64,000 bases of DNA from Zygnema cylindricum (GCA_037447655.1 JBBHKE010000085.1:147356-211355); one strand, 5' to 3'. Positions 43,556 to 55,700 are shown, numbered from the stretch's first letter. Numbers and translations: made by a program. Notes: a model not told the origin generated them from the sequence alone.

Positions 43556-44261
43556 GTTGTCTTTTTGGAAAGCTTTCAGTCTTAAAGCAGCGCAGCTGCT
43601 TTACAGACAAAGCAGCGCAGCTGCTATACAGACAGAGCAGCGCAGCTGCTATACAACATAGCAGGGGAGCTGCTATACAACAGTGCAGCTGCTATACAGC
43701 AGAGCAGCTCCTATACAGCAGAGCAGCCCAGCAGCGAAGCTGCAACACAAACAGGACAACGTAACGTCTGATATTCTTAATGTGATTCTGTACAGGATAG
43801 AGCAACTACGAGATACGATTCTAGGTAGCTTAGTGATTGCTCAGTGGTAGCTTAGTGATAGCTCAATGGTAGTTTGACAGATAAGTGGTAGCTTGGTGGT
43901 TTGATGTACCTCTCAAGTACACTGGTGTTGCCAGGTCAACACAAGTATAAGACTTAGGACTCAAAACATATTATGTATCCAGACATCCAAGTAGAAAAAC
44001 TGCAAACACTTTTTGGGAAACTTCTGAGTATTAAATATTGAGTGTTGTCGGGTCAATTGTGCTATAACTTTGGGAATTATCAGTTTTTATGCTACTCTAT
44101 ATTCTGATAGAGTTTTGTGAGGTTTGGATGCTTCTATAAGAATTGGTGAGCACTTTAGAATAGCTCTTTGGTACGATTCTTGATAGCTTCTAAGAGTGTA
44201 TCATGTCTACTTCTACTACTACTCCTGCTCCTCCACCAGCACCGGTTGTTGTAGAACAACT
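43556..44261 (+). repeat. B3 5' LTR with seven palindromic units
   Basis: Starts TGTTGTCTTTTTGGAAAGC. Seven imperfect 19-25 bp units around GCAGCTGCTATACA fill about 43585-43750. Gag ATG at 44203, 59 nt from the LTR end. Confidence 0.92.
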
Positions 44262-45214
44262 GGTTATGGACCTGTCATCAAGAATTCCTATCTTTTCCGG
44301 GTGAAGTATGTTTACTTGGGGGATATGGTGGAGACACATTTTGAAAATGTCAATCTTTTGGATATAATGGATGGTTCGCTGGATGAATCTGATCCATCAT
44401 GGTCTAAGAAAAATACGCAAGCTCGTTCTATTTTGAAGTTTTGTATATCTGAGAACTTAGCTATGTCTCGGATAAAGATGAAAAAAGCAATTAATATCTG
44501 GAAATCTCTTAAAAGTGATTATGAAAAGGCCAATGTCCAGGAAGAGCTTCTATTGGCTGGAAAAATTTGGGACTATAAGTACACTGGCGGTACAATGGCT
44601 GAATATTCTAACAAATTTCGTATCCTTGTAGATGCACATGCTTGTGCAGGTGGGGTGTTTCCTCATTTTCAACAAGCAGCATTGCTCATGAGGGGTCTCC
44701 CTCGTAGTATGAAAGGAGCATCTGACATGCTCAAACAAAAAGATAAAGCTAGCTGGACTTTATATTTAGCTATCAATATTTTAATGGAGGAGGAAGCTAC
44801 ATCTAATATTCTCAATGTTCAGCAAGTAGAGGCTTTTAATTCAGACTTTGAGAGAAAAGGACAGTTTAATCAGCAAAGAAATCAGTTTAATCAGTTCAAA
44901 CATTTTAATCAAGGTGGAAATAGACAATCCAACAATGCCTGCTTTAATTGTAGTGAGAGAGGTCATGGATACAAATTTTGTCCTAAGCTTAAAAAAGCTA
45001 ATGATACAGGTTTATACCAGCCGGGATGGCAACAAAACGTTTTACAAATGCCTCACGAGGACTACACCTCGTGGAAATGCACTATTTTCAGCTTCTTCGT
45101 CACTCCAAGACGAGACTTTGACGGTTTCTACGGAGTACGATACGGATCTATTCGCTATTCAGGCTACAATGGAGGGCGCGAAGGATCCCGGATGGATAAT
45201 AGATACATGAGCAT
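44203..45214 (+). pseudogene. B3 gag and start of protease
   Basis: The ATG at 44203 opens a frame with 19 LTR-encoded codons (MSTSTTTPAPPPAPVVVEQ), reading the primer site as VMD. A frameshift near 44295-44305 moves the rest to another frame: NLLDIMDGSLDESDPSW, ISENLAMSRIKMKKAINIW, YKYTGGTMAEYSNKFRIL. The zinc knuckle CFNCSERGHGYKFC follows near 44940 and a second frame change near 45030. It ends in the protease active-site codons after GWIIDT, where A4 inserted. Confidence 0.9.
44262..44272 (+). other. B3 primer-binding site
   Basis: GGTTATGGACC, one change from GGTTATGGGCC, directly after the LTR. Confidence 0.75.
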
Positions 45215-46264
45215 TGAAACTCTGAGACCTCCATAAGTCCTCAGATTGGACAGCTTCCAAAAAGCCTCTAGGATAATCCTGACCCCTTTGTGTTTCAGCA
45301 AAAACAACTGCCACCCTAGCAGGCAAAAACTTTGACCACCTGCACCCTTGTGAAGGCAAGACTCCCCTGAGTCGATAGCAAAAAGAATCTCTGAATTTGC
45401 TCCCGTGAGCAGTAAGTTTTGGAGGGTCAAAGTTGACCTTTTGTACAGAAGCTCTCTGGGAGAGAGGGTCCTATCTTCTAATTTTTCTAAGTCCTATCTC
45501 TCTCACAAACTCTATCTACTGGTGTACGGAACCAATCAGGTTAAAGTTCCGTACGCAAAAGCACAGCTGCCGGGGTCGTTTATGTACGGAAATTGTACGA
45601 CATGGCCTAAATGTCCACACGTGGTATGTCTTGATTTTTTCCTTTAATCCCTCGGAGATACCACGCTCCAATGTAACATCGCCACGTGTCATCCGATGTG
45701 GCGATGCCCACAAACCGCTTAATTCTTCTTGCGCGATCTCGGCGCTAATTCCGGCCGTCCGATTAATCTCGCATTTGAACGTAGACATAATAAATATCTG
45801 CGCGGTATTTGTTTCGCTTAAGAAATCAATGCGCGGTATTGATTTCTTATCTGTACCGCAATTCATACTTTTATACTACCAGATCTATGTGTCCCGTTTA
45901 GAATTATAGTTAGATGACTTATCCTACGAATTAATGTTTAATTAATTATTGTTCTATATAATACTTAACACTACTTCTAGAGCTAACGCCTAAGGCTACC
46001 GGCTATCTACTGTTTGTCGGCCGGCAGGTTCCAGGATCAAATCCTGTGGCCGGCATATACCTTTTAGTAAATAATCCCCTAACTAATACAAAATTTCCCG
46101 TAAACCTCAGGATAGCCTAGGTAGCCATGGCTCAAGCTTCCTCTCCAATTTCTCAGTGACTGCGACAAGTTTGAGAGTTGGAGAGAGAAGTTAGAGGTAG
46201 ACTGCCTCGGCTTTTTTATTTCTATTCAGACCTAGAAAATACTTTAAAACCATTAATTTCTACA
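45215..46264 (-). repeat. A4 3' LTR
   Basis: TGAAACTCTGAG to TTAATTTCTACA on the plus strand. Has the ATG 20 nt before the element-strand end, as in the A3 3' LTR. Confidence 0.93.
45976..46056 (+). other. tRNA-like block antisense in A4 3' LTR
   Basis: GAGCTAACGCCTAAGGCTACC and GGATCAAATCC (46034-46044); the arms GCCGGCAG...GTGGCCGGC could pair. Confidence 0.6.
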
Positions 46265-46294
46265 CTCCCCTTATTTTCTAGTCAATCTTTAATT

Positions 46295-47350
46295 TCAGAC
46301 CACACTTCTCCCTGTAGAAATTAGCTTAGGGGAAGGCACAGTTTTGGTCATCGTATCTACAACCGTCTCACTATCTGGTCGGTACTCTAAACTGATTATT
46401 TTATTTTCTACTTTCTCTCTAACAAAGTTGAGTCCAATGTCATTTTCTTTGGCTTTAAAATGATGTTTAGGATTGGTAGAAACAGCAATTGTTGCCTGAT
46501 TATCACAAAATATTTTCTGCACACCACTCTTAAGATGACCAAGCTCACCAAGCAAAGACTTGACCCACATCAATTCTTTTACAGCAGAGCAAGAGGCCAT
46601 ATACTCAGCCTCCATGGTGGACTGAGCAATAACCTTTTGCTGTTTGCTACTCCAACAGCAAGCCCCATCATCCACATATAATACATATCCAGAAGTACAT
46701 CTCCTCATCGGAGCATCACCATAACTGGCATCACTCCAAGTAGTGATGTTAGTATTCTCCCCACCCAAATGCAACCATAGATCTCTAGTTCCTATCAAGT
46801 ATCTAAGGACTCTCTTAGCTTCCTCCCAATCCCTCTTAGTGGGAGCATTTAGACTTCTACTCAGCACTCCTACAGCTGCAGCTAAATCCGGCCAAGTACA
46901 ATTCATAAAATAGATTAGACTTCCCACTTCTTGTCTGTAAGGAATAGTCTGCATGAACTTCTGTTCTTCAGGAAATAATTCCTCGTCTAAGACTATGACT
47001 CCTTCTTCCTCACTCCCCTCACTTCCCCTCTTCAACTCCATTGAAGTTGTACAACTATTAGCTTTATCCATTTGAAATTTTTGAAACATGTTCCCTATTG
47101 CTTCTTTTTGAGTCAATCTTATAATTTTTCTTTTTCGGTCTCTCTCTACTTCAATTCCCAAAATATATTTTGCTTCCCCCATATCCTTCATTTCAAATCT
47201 CCCCTTAAGATCGGTTTTCAGTTTATTAACTTTTTCCATTGATTTACTTAAAACAAGCAAATCATCAACATAAATTTCAATAAATATAAAACCATCCTCA
47301 TCTTCGAAAACATAGATTGAGTGATCTGAGCTGATCCGGATATATTCCAA
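46295..47350 (-). pseudogene. A4 reverse transcriptase C-part and RNase H
   Basis: 351 open codons, the longest intact RT/RNase H half in this family here. It carries YVDDLLVLSKS, MKDMGEAKYILGIEVERD, VGVLSRSLNAPTKRDW, WSDASYGDAPMRRCTSGYVL, STMEAEYMASC, FCDNQATIAV and a C-terminal DTMTKTVPSPKL. Catalytic positions look preserved, but a stop separates it from the RT start. Confidence 0.93.
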
Positions 47351-48353
47351 ACCGATAAGAAACTCATCAAGCTTCGTATTCCACTTTCAAGGCGCCTGTT
47401 TCAAACCATAAAGAGATTTTATCAGCCGGCATACCTTACTCTTTTCTCCTTCCTCCACAAACCCTTCTGGTTGTCGCATGAAGATCTCCTGTTCCAATTA
47501 ACAATACAAAAAGGCTGTTTTGATGTCCATCTGGTGCACTTCCATGTCTTCCGCTGCTGCCAGGCTGAGAAGTATGCGGACGGAGGGAAATCTTACCACC
47601 GGGGCAAAGGTTTCTTTGTAGTCAATTCCCTCCTTTAATGTAAATCCCTTTGCCACTAGTCTGGCCTTGTAGCGCTCGATTGTGTTATCCGGGTTCAGTT
47701 TTAATTTGAAAACCCACTTACAACCGATTGGTTTTCGGTTAGGTGGACAATCCACCAGCTTCCAAGTATCGGCTGCCATAATTGAGGCCACCTCTTCATT
47801 GATGGCTGTCTTCCACCGATTTCTTTCTGGACAAGTCATCGCCTCTCCATAAGTTTGAGGTTCATCTTGATGTGATAGTTTAGTTACCTTGTTATTAACC
47901 TGTTTTTCTTGCAGTCTTTTGCTACTTCTCCTTCCCACCTCAAAATCTGAGGCCGGAATAGATGGTTCTCGTGGATTCTTTCGAACAAACTCGGCTTCTC
48001 CCCAATCCCTTGATTCTGAATCAATTACCACCACGTCTTCCGCTACAGGTAAAGTTGTCACTGGAGTTTCCACAGCCGAGTCCTTTTCGGTCTGATTTGT
48101 ACCTGCAAGAATGTCATCTTCTCTAAAACTTGGATAGATAGGAAGCTCAAAGTCATCAGAATTTTCGGACTCAAATATGATTTTTACTGTCTTAGTATAT
48201 TTGCAGGGATCTACAGACTTTCCTTCATCCATAACTACTAGATGTTTTACTAAGATTATATCTTCCCTTTTTAGATCATAAACTCTATATCCTTTAACAT
48301 CTTCATCATATCCTAATAAGTATCCCGGTTTTCCTTTAGGATCTAGTTTCCAA
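47351..48353 (-). pseudogene. A4 linker and reverse transcriptase N-part
   Basis: LVVMDEGKSVDP, an acidic linker, GRRSSKRLQEKQVNNKVTK, WKLVDCPPNRKPIGCKWVFK, YKARLVAKGFTLKEGIDYKE and MDIKTAFLYC, then a stop near 47500. QPEGFVEEGEKSKVCRLIK follows in another frame. Confidence 0.9.
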
Positions 48354-49343
48354 TTAGACTGATCTGTATCTAGACTGAATACTTGACTGCCGAAAAACCT
48401 TTAAGTGAGATATGTCTGGTTTCCGGCCTGTCCATCTCTCATAAGGTGTTTGATCTCTAATAGCTGAAGTAAGAACTCTTTTTTTGAGGTAATTAGCACA
48501 GTTCATTGCTTCTGCCCAAAACCTTTTTCCTATCTTTTTATCCGACAACGTACTTCTAGCACTATCACTTAGTGTTCTATTTAACCTTTCAGCTACCCCA
48601 TTCTGTTCCGGATTTTCTGGAACTGTCTTTTGGTGTTGGACCCCATCTTCCCTCAGAAAATCCTTAAACTGGTTAGAAGTATACTCTCCACCATTGTCAC
48701 TCCTTACTCTCTTGATTGGAGTTTCATTGTGTTTTTCGCTCCATGCTTTATATTGTCTAAAACAATCCTGAGCTTCTGACTTGTTTTTCAAAAAATACAC
48801 CCGGGAATACCAAGACCAATCATCAGTTATAGTCATCATAAATCTCTTCCCCCCCGGTGAGAGCACTCTAGCCGGTCCCCAAATATCTGTGTGTACTAAA
48901 TCTATAACTTTTTCTCCCTTATAGGTGGCTGTTTTAGGAAAGGGTAATCTGTGTGCTTTACCTTGAGCACATCCACTACAATCACTTATATCATCATTCT
49001 CACTAAACTGAATCCCTTCAACCACTCCCATCTTTTTCATCTCTTTTAACTTATCTAGATTCACATGCCCTAGCCTCTTATGCCACATCATAATATCATG
49101 AACACCAGCATAATAAAGTTTCTTCATTTCATTACTTAAGATCAGCCTAAACATTCCATGGCTACCTTTCTCAGCAATGAAATAGACATCCTCCTCAAAA
49201 CTAGTAGTAAAGACTCCTTCCCTAGTGCTAGTGAAAAAACCCTTATCATCTAATACAGATGTAGAGATAAGGTTTTTGTTCAGCTCCGGAATAAACAATA
49301 CATTGGAGAATGTTAATATGGATGTCTTTCCTTCTACTAACAC
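48354..49343 (-). pseudogene. A4 protease end and integrase
   Basis: 329 codons without a stop: VLFIPELNKNLISTSVLDD, MWHKRLGHVNLDKLKEMKK, CSGCAQGK, LVHTDIWGPARVLSPGGK, MMTITDDWSWYSRVYFL, VRSDNGGEYTSNQFKDF, PEQNGVAERLNRTLSDSARS and GRKPDISHLKVF. The zinc domain and all three acidic catalytic positions are present. A frameshift ends it at about 48400. Confidence 0.93.
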
Positions 49344-49394
49344 TTTCAGATCTACCGATCCTACAAGAGTAGTGGTGAGTATCCTCCCATCCCC

Positions 49395-50635
49395 CTACTC
49401 TATCTCTACGGTGGGAATCTTTCTTATCTTAGTGAACAGGTGCCTATCCTTACACATGTGCATGGAGGCACCTGAATCTATAATCCAGCCTGCTTCACCT
49501 TTCAATCCACCATAAGCACATTTCTGCCTTCGTGGAATTTCGACCTCATTTTTCGCCTCCAACTCCTCATCCAAAAGGAGCTCATCGTCCTCGTCCTCGG
49601 ATTCCGCCTCAAGTGCCTGTGTGACAAGGGCCTTTTTCTTTCCTCTCGGGGTACCACCGGTCTGCCCCTCCTTTAACCAAAGGTCGGTTAGCTTAGTGCA
49701 CTCTGCCATAGAGTGCCCCGATTTCTTACAAAAATGACATAAACCTTTCGGAGTCCTTCGTTCGAACTCGTCGCCCTGTTTTTTCTGCTCCCTACCCCCA
49801 TAGTTTCCGACTGGTTTTCCGGAATCCTTGTTCCTCCAATCAATCGCTGTTGCCAAGGCTTGGCCACTCTTTCCTCCCCTTCGGATCTCAATCGTATTCT
49901 CTCGAACGAGAATCATCCCTACCACTGAGTTCCATATCCACCTTGAGTTCGACAAGTCCTGCACACGGTTGACTATGTTCTCGAACTCATCAGGTAACTT
50001 CATCAGTAAACAGTTAACCTTTTCTTTTTCACTAAAATCTTTTCCCGCACTCTCTAGCTCTATGAAGAGTGTAGCAAGCTCATTGCAAAAATCCAACATA
50101 TTTCCCCCTTTGTATACATACTCCTTAACTTTCTGATCAGCCAACTGTTATTGCTGAATCGTACACCTTCGTACATCTCTATGAGAGCCATCCAAAGATC
50201 AGATGCCCTTTCTACGTGCAAATGAGGACATGCAAGTCCTTGAGTGAGATGGCGTAGGATGAAGTGCTTAGCCGCCATATTGTTGAAGTCCCAGGTTTTA
50301 GTATCATTCTCCTCGTTCCTCGGAATAGGTGACATGAATACCAAACCAGTTGCTATTTGTGTGGTCGTCTCATTTTCCTTTTCTTTGTGCACCACCTCTC
50401 CTTCTTTTGTTTCCTTCGTTGAAGGTGGATCTTCTTTCCTGGTGAATCTGCTTCCTCCAAACCCTAGAGGAATTTTAAGACTTGATGGACGCCTCAGCCG
50501 TCCACTCACTATCCCCCAAAACCTTTTTTCGCATAGAGCTCTTATCATCATATTTTCCCAGTATATGAATCTAGTTCCATTAAATATTAGTACCCTAGAG
50601 GGTTGGCCCATAACCTGAAACTCTGAGACCTCCAA
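49395..50635 (-). pseudogene. A4 gag and protease start
   Basis: The frame can be read from inside the LTR, EVSEFQVMGQPSRVLIFNG, with the primer-binding site as VMG. At the LTR position where ATG is expected this LTR has TTG. Gag runs to a frame change near 50150, resumes with QKVKEYVYKGGNMLDFCNEL and EFENIVNRVQDLSNSRWIW, then the zinc knuckle CHFCKKSGHSMAEC, an acidic tract and GWIIDSGASMHMC. A stop at 49395 precedes the rest of the protease. Confidence 0.92.
50605..50615 (-). other. A4 primer-binding site
   Basis: Element strand GGTTATGGGCC next to the 5' LTR. Confidence 0.82.
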
Positions 50636-51662
50636 AAGTCCTCAGAGTGGATAGCTTCCTAGAAGGCTCTAGGATAATCCTGACCCCTTGTGTTTCATCA
50701 AAAATAACTGCCACCTTGGCAAACAAAAACTCTGACCACCTACACCTCTGTGAAGGCAAGACTCCTTTGAGTCGATAGCAAAAAGAATCTCTGAATTTGC
50801 TCCCCTGAGCAGTAAGTTATGGAGGGTCAAAGTTGACCTTTTGTACAGAAGCTCTTTGGGAGAGAGGGTTTTATCTTCTAATTTTTCTAAGTCCTATCTC
50901 TCTCACAGACTCTATCTACTGGTGTACGAAACCAATCAGGTTAAAGTTCTATACGCAAAAGTACAGCTGCCGGTGTACTTTATGTACAGACATTGAACAA
51001 CATGGCCAAAATGTCCACACGTGGTATGTCCGGATTCGCTCCTTTATTCCTCGGAGATACCGCGCTCCAATTTAATATCGCTATGTGTCATCCAATGTGG
51101 CGATGCCCACAAACCACTGAATTTGGCTTTCGCGATCTCGGCGCTAATTCCGGCCGTCTGATTAATCTCGCATTTGATCGTAGCCGTAATAAATACATGC
51201 GCGGTATTTGTTTCGCTTAAAAAATCAATGGGCGGTATTGATTTCTTATCTGTACGCAATTCGTACTTTTATACTACTAGATCTATGTGTCCCGTTAACA
51301 ATTATAGTTAGATGATTTATCCTACGAATTAATGTTTAATTAATTATCGTACTATATAATACTTAACACTGCTTCTAGAGTTAAAGGCTAAGGCTACCGG
51401 CTATCTACTGTCTGTCGGCCGGCAGGTACCAGGATCAAATCCAGTGGACGACACATACCGTTTAGTAAATAATTCCCTATCTAATATAATTTTCCCGCAA
51501 ACCTCAGGATAGCCTAGGTAGCCATGGCTCTAGCTTCCTCTCCAATTTCTCAATGACTGCGACAAGTTTGAGAGTTTGGAGAGAGAAGTTAGAGGTAGAT
51601 TGCCTCGGCTTCTTTATTTCTATTCAGACATAGAAAACACTTTAAAACCATTAATTTCTACA
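50616..51662 (-). repeat. A4 5' LTR
   Basis: TGAAACTCTGAG to TTAATTTCTACA. Shares TTG (not ATG), ATAACTG and AAGTTATGG variants with the A3 5' LTR. Its more distant part groups with the A4 3' LTR. Confidence 0.93.
51374..51454 (+). other. tRNA-like block antisense in A4 5' LTR
   Basis: GAGTTAAAGGCTAAGGCTACC and GGATCAAATCC (51432-51442). Confidence 0.58.
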
Positions 51663-52851
51663 AGCGTCAGCCCACATGTGCTGGAACAAGGCCATCTTCA
51701 AAAATCTGAAAGCAACGCCGGAGAAAAATATCTGTTATGCTTGTGGAATGAGTGTTCAAACTCGTGCTGTGGGTGATGTGTCCTTACTAGTTGATGTAGA
51801 GGGAAACGCACTTGAAAGGACTCTTCACAATGTCTTATTTGTGCCTGACTTTAAGAAAAATCTGTTTTCTACGTCGTTGGTAGAGAGCAAAGGCTTTGAG
51901 GTTAATTTGAAAAATGGTCGCCAAGTTGTTAGCAAAAATGGCAAGGTTGCCGTTATAGGTACTAGAGATAGTAGCAAGATGTATCGCATGGATATGGCTA
52001 ATACAAAGGAGAATGATGTTTTGTACTCCGGTGTTTTGCACTCAGATGAGTTGTGGCATAAAAGATTAGGCCATGTAAATTATGATAGTTTGAGGAAAAT
52101 GGTCACTGCTGGAAAAATAGAGGTGTATCAATCACAGATGGGCCGGTCAACACTTGCGATGGTTACGCTTTAGGCAAAATCCACAGATTACCATTTCCTA
52201 AGGAGTTTGAGCATCGGTCAACGAAACTTTTACAAAAATCATTCGGATGTCTTTGGTCCGGCGAAGGTTCCATCTGTCGGGGGGATGAAATATATGGTCA
52301 CCTTTACAGATGATTTCTCTAGGTTTACAAAAGTTTACTTTATGAAGGAGAAGAGTGAGGTGTTTGGTTAGTTCAAACACTATAAAGCATGGGCTGAAAA
52401 ACTTCATAATTCATCTATTTTACAGCTCAGATCGGACAATGGTGGTGAATATACATCGAAAGAAATTGAAACCTTTTTACTCGAGGAAGGCATTAGTCAT
52501 ATATTGACTGTTCCATATTCACCGGAAAAAAACGGGGTGTCGGAAAGACTGAATAGAACTCTCACGGAAAGCTCTAGGTCTTTGCTCCCAGATAAAAATG
52601 TGGATCCGAAATTCTGGGCTGAGGCTCTAAATTGTGCAGTTTATATTTAAAATAGGATAGGATCAAGATCGGTAGAAACAAATCCTTACGAAATCTGGAC
52701 AGGTACCACACCAGATGTTAGCCATTTCAAGGTCTTTGGTAGTCAATGCTTTATATTGGATACGTCTAAAGATAGACAGAAAATGGAACCGAAGGGATTA
52801 CCGGGTATTATGTTATGATATGATTGTCACTCAAAAGGTTATAGAGTCTTT
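51663..52851 (+). pseudogene. B3 protease end and integrase
   Basis: Resumes at ASAHMCWNKAIFKNLK, then GDVSLLVDVEGNALERTL, NLFSTSLVESKGFEV, LWHKRLGHVNYDSLRKMV. A frame change near 52125 precedes the HHCC cysteines. Later frames give [58 protein letters not shown], stop, and YEIWTGTTPDVSHFKVFG. Several stops and shifts. Confidence 0.88.
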
Positions 52852-54807
52852 GTGTTTGAAAGGCAAAAAATTGTTGTAGCTAGAAACATCATTGATAAAG
52901 ATGAACTAGACTCCATAGATTTATTTCAAATGACAGAGAAGCAAAAGCAACAAAAAGTACAGGAGTATGTCATCTTAGATTGCATGCAGGAAATTGTCCC
53001 GCAGATTCCACAAACTGCGGTAATGACTCCGGAGTCAGCCTCTCTCCAAATTCCTTACCAACTCTAGGTCTGGATGGACCAAGAGCAGTCAATACACACG
53101 GATCGCAACCAGCGCAATCAGCGCAATGCGCGGCATCCGACGATCTCAGCCTCAGAATAACCGGGGGGAAGAAGATCAAGCAGCCGCCTGCAAGCAAACT
53201 CTCACTTTGCCTACTCGGCAGTCTCAGGGGAGCCCTTGACCATCTAAGAGGCCTTCTCATCACCAGAGCGGAATCACTCGATTGAGGCAGCAAACGACGA
53301 AATAAAGTCGATTATGGAGGCTCAAACATGGGAGCTCGTGGACCTTCCTCCAGACCGAAAAGCGATCGGCAGCAAATGGGTATTCAAGGATAAGTTAAAT
53401 CCTGATAATACCATTGAACACTATAAGGCCAGACTTGTGGCGAAGGGGTACAATCAAAAGAAAGGAATCGATTTTGAAGAAACATTTTCTCCGGTTGTAA
53501 GATTTCCAACAGTTAGGATTTTGCTGTCCCTAGCTGCTATAGAAGATATGGAAATTCATCAGATGGATGTAAAAACGGCCTTTTTGCATGGAGAATCAGA
53601 AGAGAACATTTACATGCAGCAACCTGAAAAGTATGTGGAACTAGGAAAAGAGCACTTAATATGCAAGTTGCTAAAATCTTTGTACGGCCTAAAACAGGCC
53701 CCCAGATAGTGGAGTCTAAAGTTTGATGAATTCTTGACTAGTCTAGGATTTCAAAAGATAAGTTCTGATCACTCTGTCTACGTTTTAAAGGGTGAAAATG
53801 GGATAGTGTATATAGCAGTATATGTAGATGATTTGTTATTAATTAGCAAATCAATGGCTGAAATTAACAAAATCAAAACCGCTCTAAACTCACGGTTCGA
53901 GATGAAAGACCTCGGTGAGGCAAAATATATTTTGGGTATCCAGGTAGAGAGGGACAGATATAAGAATATAATAAAATTGACTCAAAAAGAGGCTATTGGA
54001 AACATGTTGGATGAGTACGGAATGCGGGGGGAAAAAGGATATCTAACTCCAGTGGAGTTTCGGCAGAAGTTAGAGAGAGAAGAGTCAGAACCAAGTGTCA
54101 TTGTTAGCGAGTATTTAGAGTCAGGGGAGAATGATCCTATGACAATAATACCTTATAGACAGATAGTGGGAAGCTTAATATATTTCATGAACTGTACCCG
54201 TCTTGACATTGCTGCAGCAGTCGGGGTACTGAGCATGAGTCTAGGAAATCCGAGAAAATCTGATCTTGATGCAGCAAGGAGAGTCTTAAGATATTTGGCA
54301 GGAACTAAAGATCTCAAACTCACTCTAGGCGGAGGAGAAGTCAAGCTGCGAACATGGAGTGATGCAAGCTATGGCGACATGACAAGCTGGAAATCCACCA
54401 CGGGATTTGTTCTACAAATTGGGAACGGTACTTGCTGTTGGAGCACCAAACTTCAAAAGGTTACAGCACAGTCGACAATGGAGTCAAAATATATGGCAGC
54501 AAGCTCGGCCCTCAAAGAACTCTTATGGGTAAAATCCATATTACAAGAACTAGGATACATGCAAGTTGGTCCACAAGTGATCTGGTGTGATAACCAAGCT
54601 GCCATTGCCATTGCTTCTAACCCGAGTCATCACTTCAAAGGGAAGCACATGGATGTACGATTACACTTTGTAAGAGAAAAGGTGTTCTCTAGAGTGGTTA
54701 AATTATGTTATTTGCCAGATGCAAAAATGATTGATGATATGCTCACTAAAGCCCTTCCTGCTCCTAAGTTGAAGTATTGTAGGGACGCAGTGGGATTAAG
54801 TGAATAG
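52852..54807 (+). pseudogene. B3 reverse transcriptase / RNase H
   Basis: The linker frame breaks at about 53065-53300. RT then starts [58 protein letters not shown] and [10 protein letters not shown], with a stop at 53707. A 357-codon open part follows: YVDDLLLISKS, MKDLGEAKYILGIQVERD, WSDASYGDMTS, STMESKYMAASS (Lys at the second Glu position of its relatives), WCDNQAAIAIASNPSHHFKG and DDMLTKALPAPKL. Natural end at 54805-54807. Confidence 0.92.
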
Positions 54808-54954
54808 TTGAATTGCTGCACTGCTATACTGTCACTCTGCGATAATTCCAATATTGTGAGTTAATGGGATTGAGTTACTTGCTAATTGCTATACTGCTAT
54901 GCTACGATGCTGCGCTAGTTTATCACCGTAGCTGCGCCGGGATACTGAGTCTAA

Positions 54955-54967
54955 AGCTTTAGGGGAG
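54955..54967 (+). other. B3 polypurine tract
   Basis: AGCTTTAGGGGAG directly before the 3' LTR. Confidence 0.82.
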
Positions 54968-55695
54968 TGTTGTCTTTTTGGAAAGCTTTCAGTCTCAGAG
55001 CAGCGCAGCTGCTTTACAGACAAAGCAGCGCAGCTGCTATACAGATAGAGCAGCGCAGCTGCTATACAACAGAGCAACACAGCTGCTTTACAGCAGAGCA
55101 GCTGCTATACAGTAGAGGAGCTGCTATACAACAGAGAAGCTGCTATACAGCAGAGCAGCGCAGTAGCGAAGCAGCAACACAGACAGGACAACGCAACGTC
55201 TGATATTCTTAATGTGATTCTGTACAGGATAGAGCAACTGCGATAGATACGATTCTAGTTAGCTTAGTGATAGCTCAGTGGTAGCTTAGTGATAGCTCAA
55301 TGGTAGCTTGACAGATTAGTGGTAGCTTGGTGGTTTGATGTACCTCTCAAGTACACTGGTGTTGCCAGTTCAACACAAGTATAAGACTTAGGACTCATAG
55401 CATATTATGTATCCGGACTTCCAAGTAGAAAAACTGCAGACTGTTTTTGGGAAACTTGTGAGTATTATACCTTGAGTGTTGTCTGGTCAATTGTAACATA
55501 ACTTTGGGAGTTATCACTATTTATGCTACTCTATATTCTGATAGAGTTTTGTGAGGTTTGGATGCTTGTATAAGAATTAGTGAGCACTTTAGAATAGCTG
55601 TTTGGTAGGAATCTTGATAGCTTCTGAGAGTGTATCATGTCTACTTCTACTACTATTGCTGCTCCTCCACCTGCACCGGTGGTTGTAGAACAACA
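54968..55695 (+). repeat. B3 3' LTR with eight palindromic units
   Basis: Starts TGTTGTCTTTTTGGAAAGC, ends GTAGAACAACA. The GCAGCTGCTATACA array (about 54995-55190) has eight units against seven in the 5' LTR, which accounts for the 22-bp length difference. Confidence 0.92.
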
Positions 55696-55700
55696 CATCA

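Larger units (their letters stand above)
45215..51662 (-). mobile_element. Ty1/copia element A4 inserted in B3
   Basis: Full-length minus-strand element, 6.45 kb, same family as A3. LTRs 45215-46264 (3') and 50616-51662 (5'). Target duplication AGCAT against AGCGT (45210-45214, 51663-51667), one change. The site is within the Asp-Thr-Gly-Ala-Ser codons of the B3 protease. Gag through RNase H is present with a few frame breaks. Confidence 0.94.
43556..55695 (+). mobile_element. Ty1/copia element B3 inserted in A5
   Basis: LTRs 43556-44261 and 54968-55695. Exact target duplication CATCA (43551-43555, 55696-55700). Gag to RNase H is present but split by A4 at 45215-51662. Without A4 it is about 5.7 kb. 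Related to B1 by LTR tail, gag start and polypurine tract. Confidence 0.93.

Noticed and set aside
43585-43750. CRISPR-like or satellite array
   Set aside because: The 19-25 bp units are imperfect, without unique spacers, and confined to LTRs of one eukaryotic retroelement.
52980-53285. Open frame of 101 codons overlapping the B3 linker
   Set aside because: It is the B3 linker and RT start read out of frame; the in-frame remnant aligns with the B1 linker.
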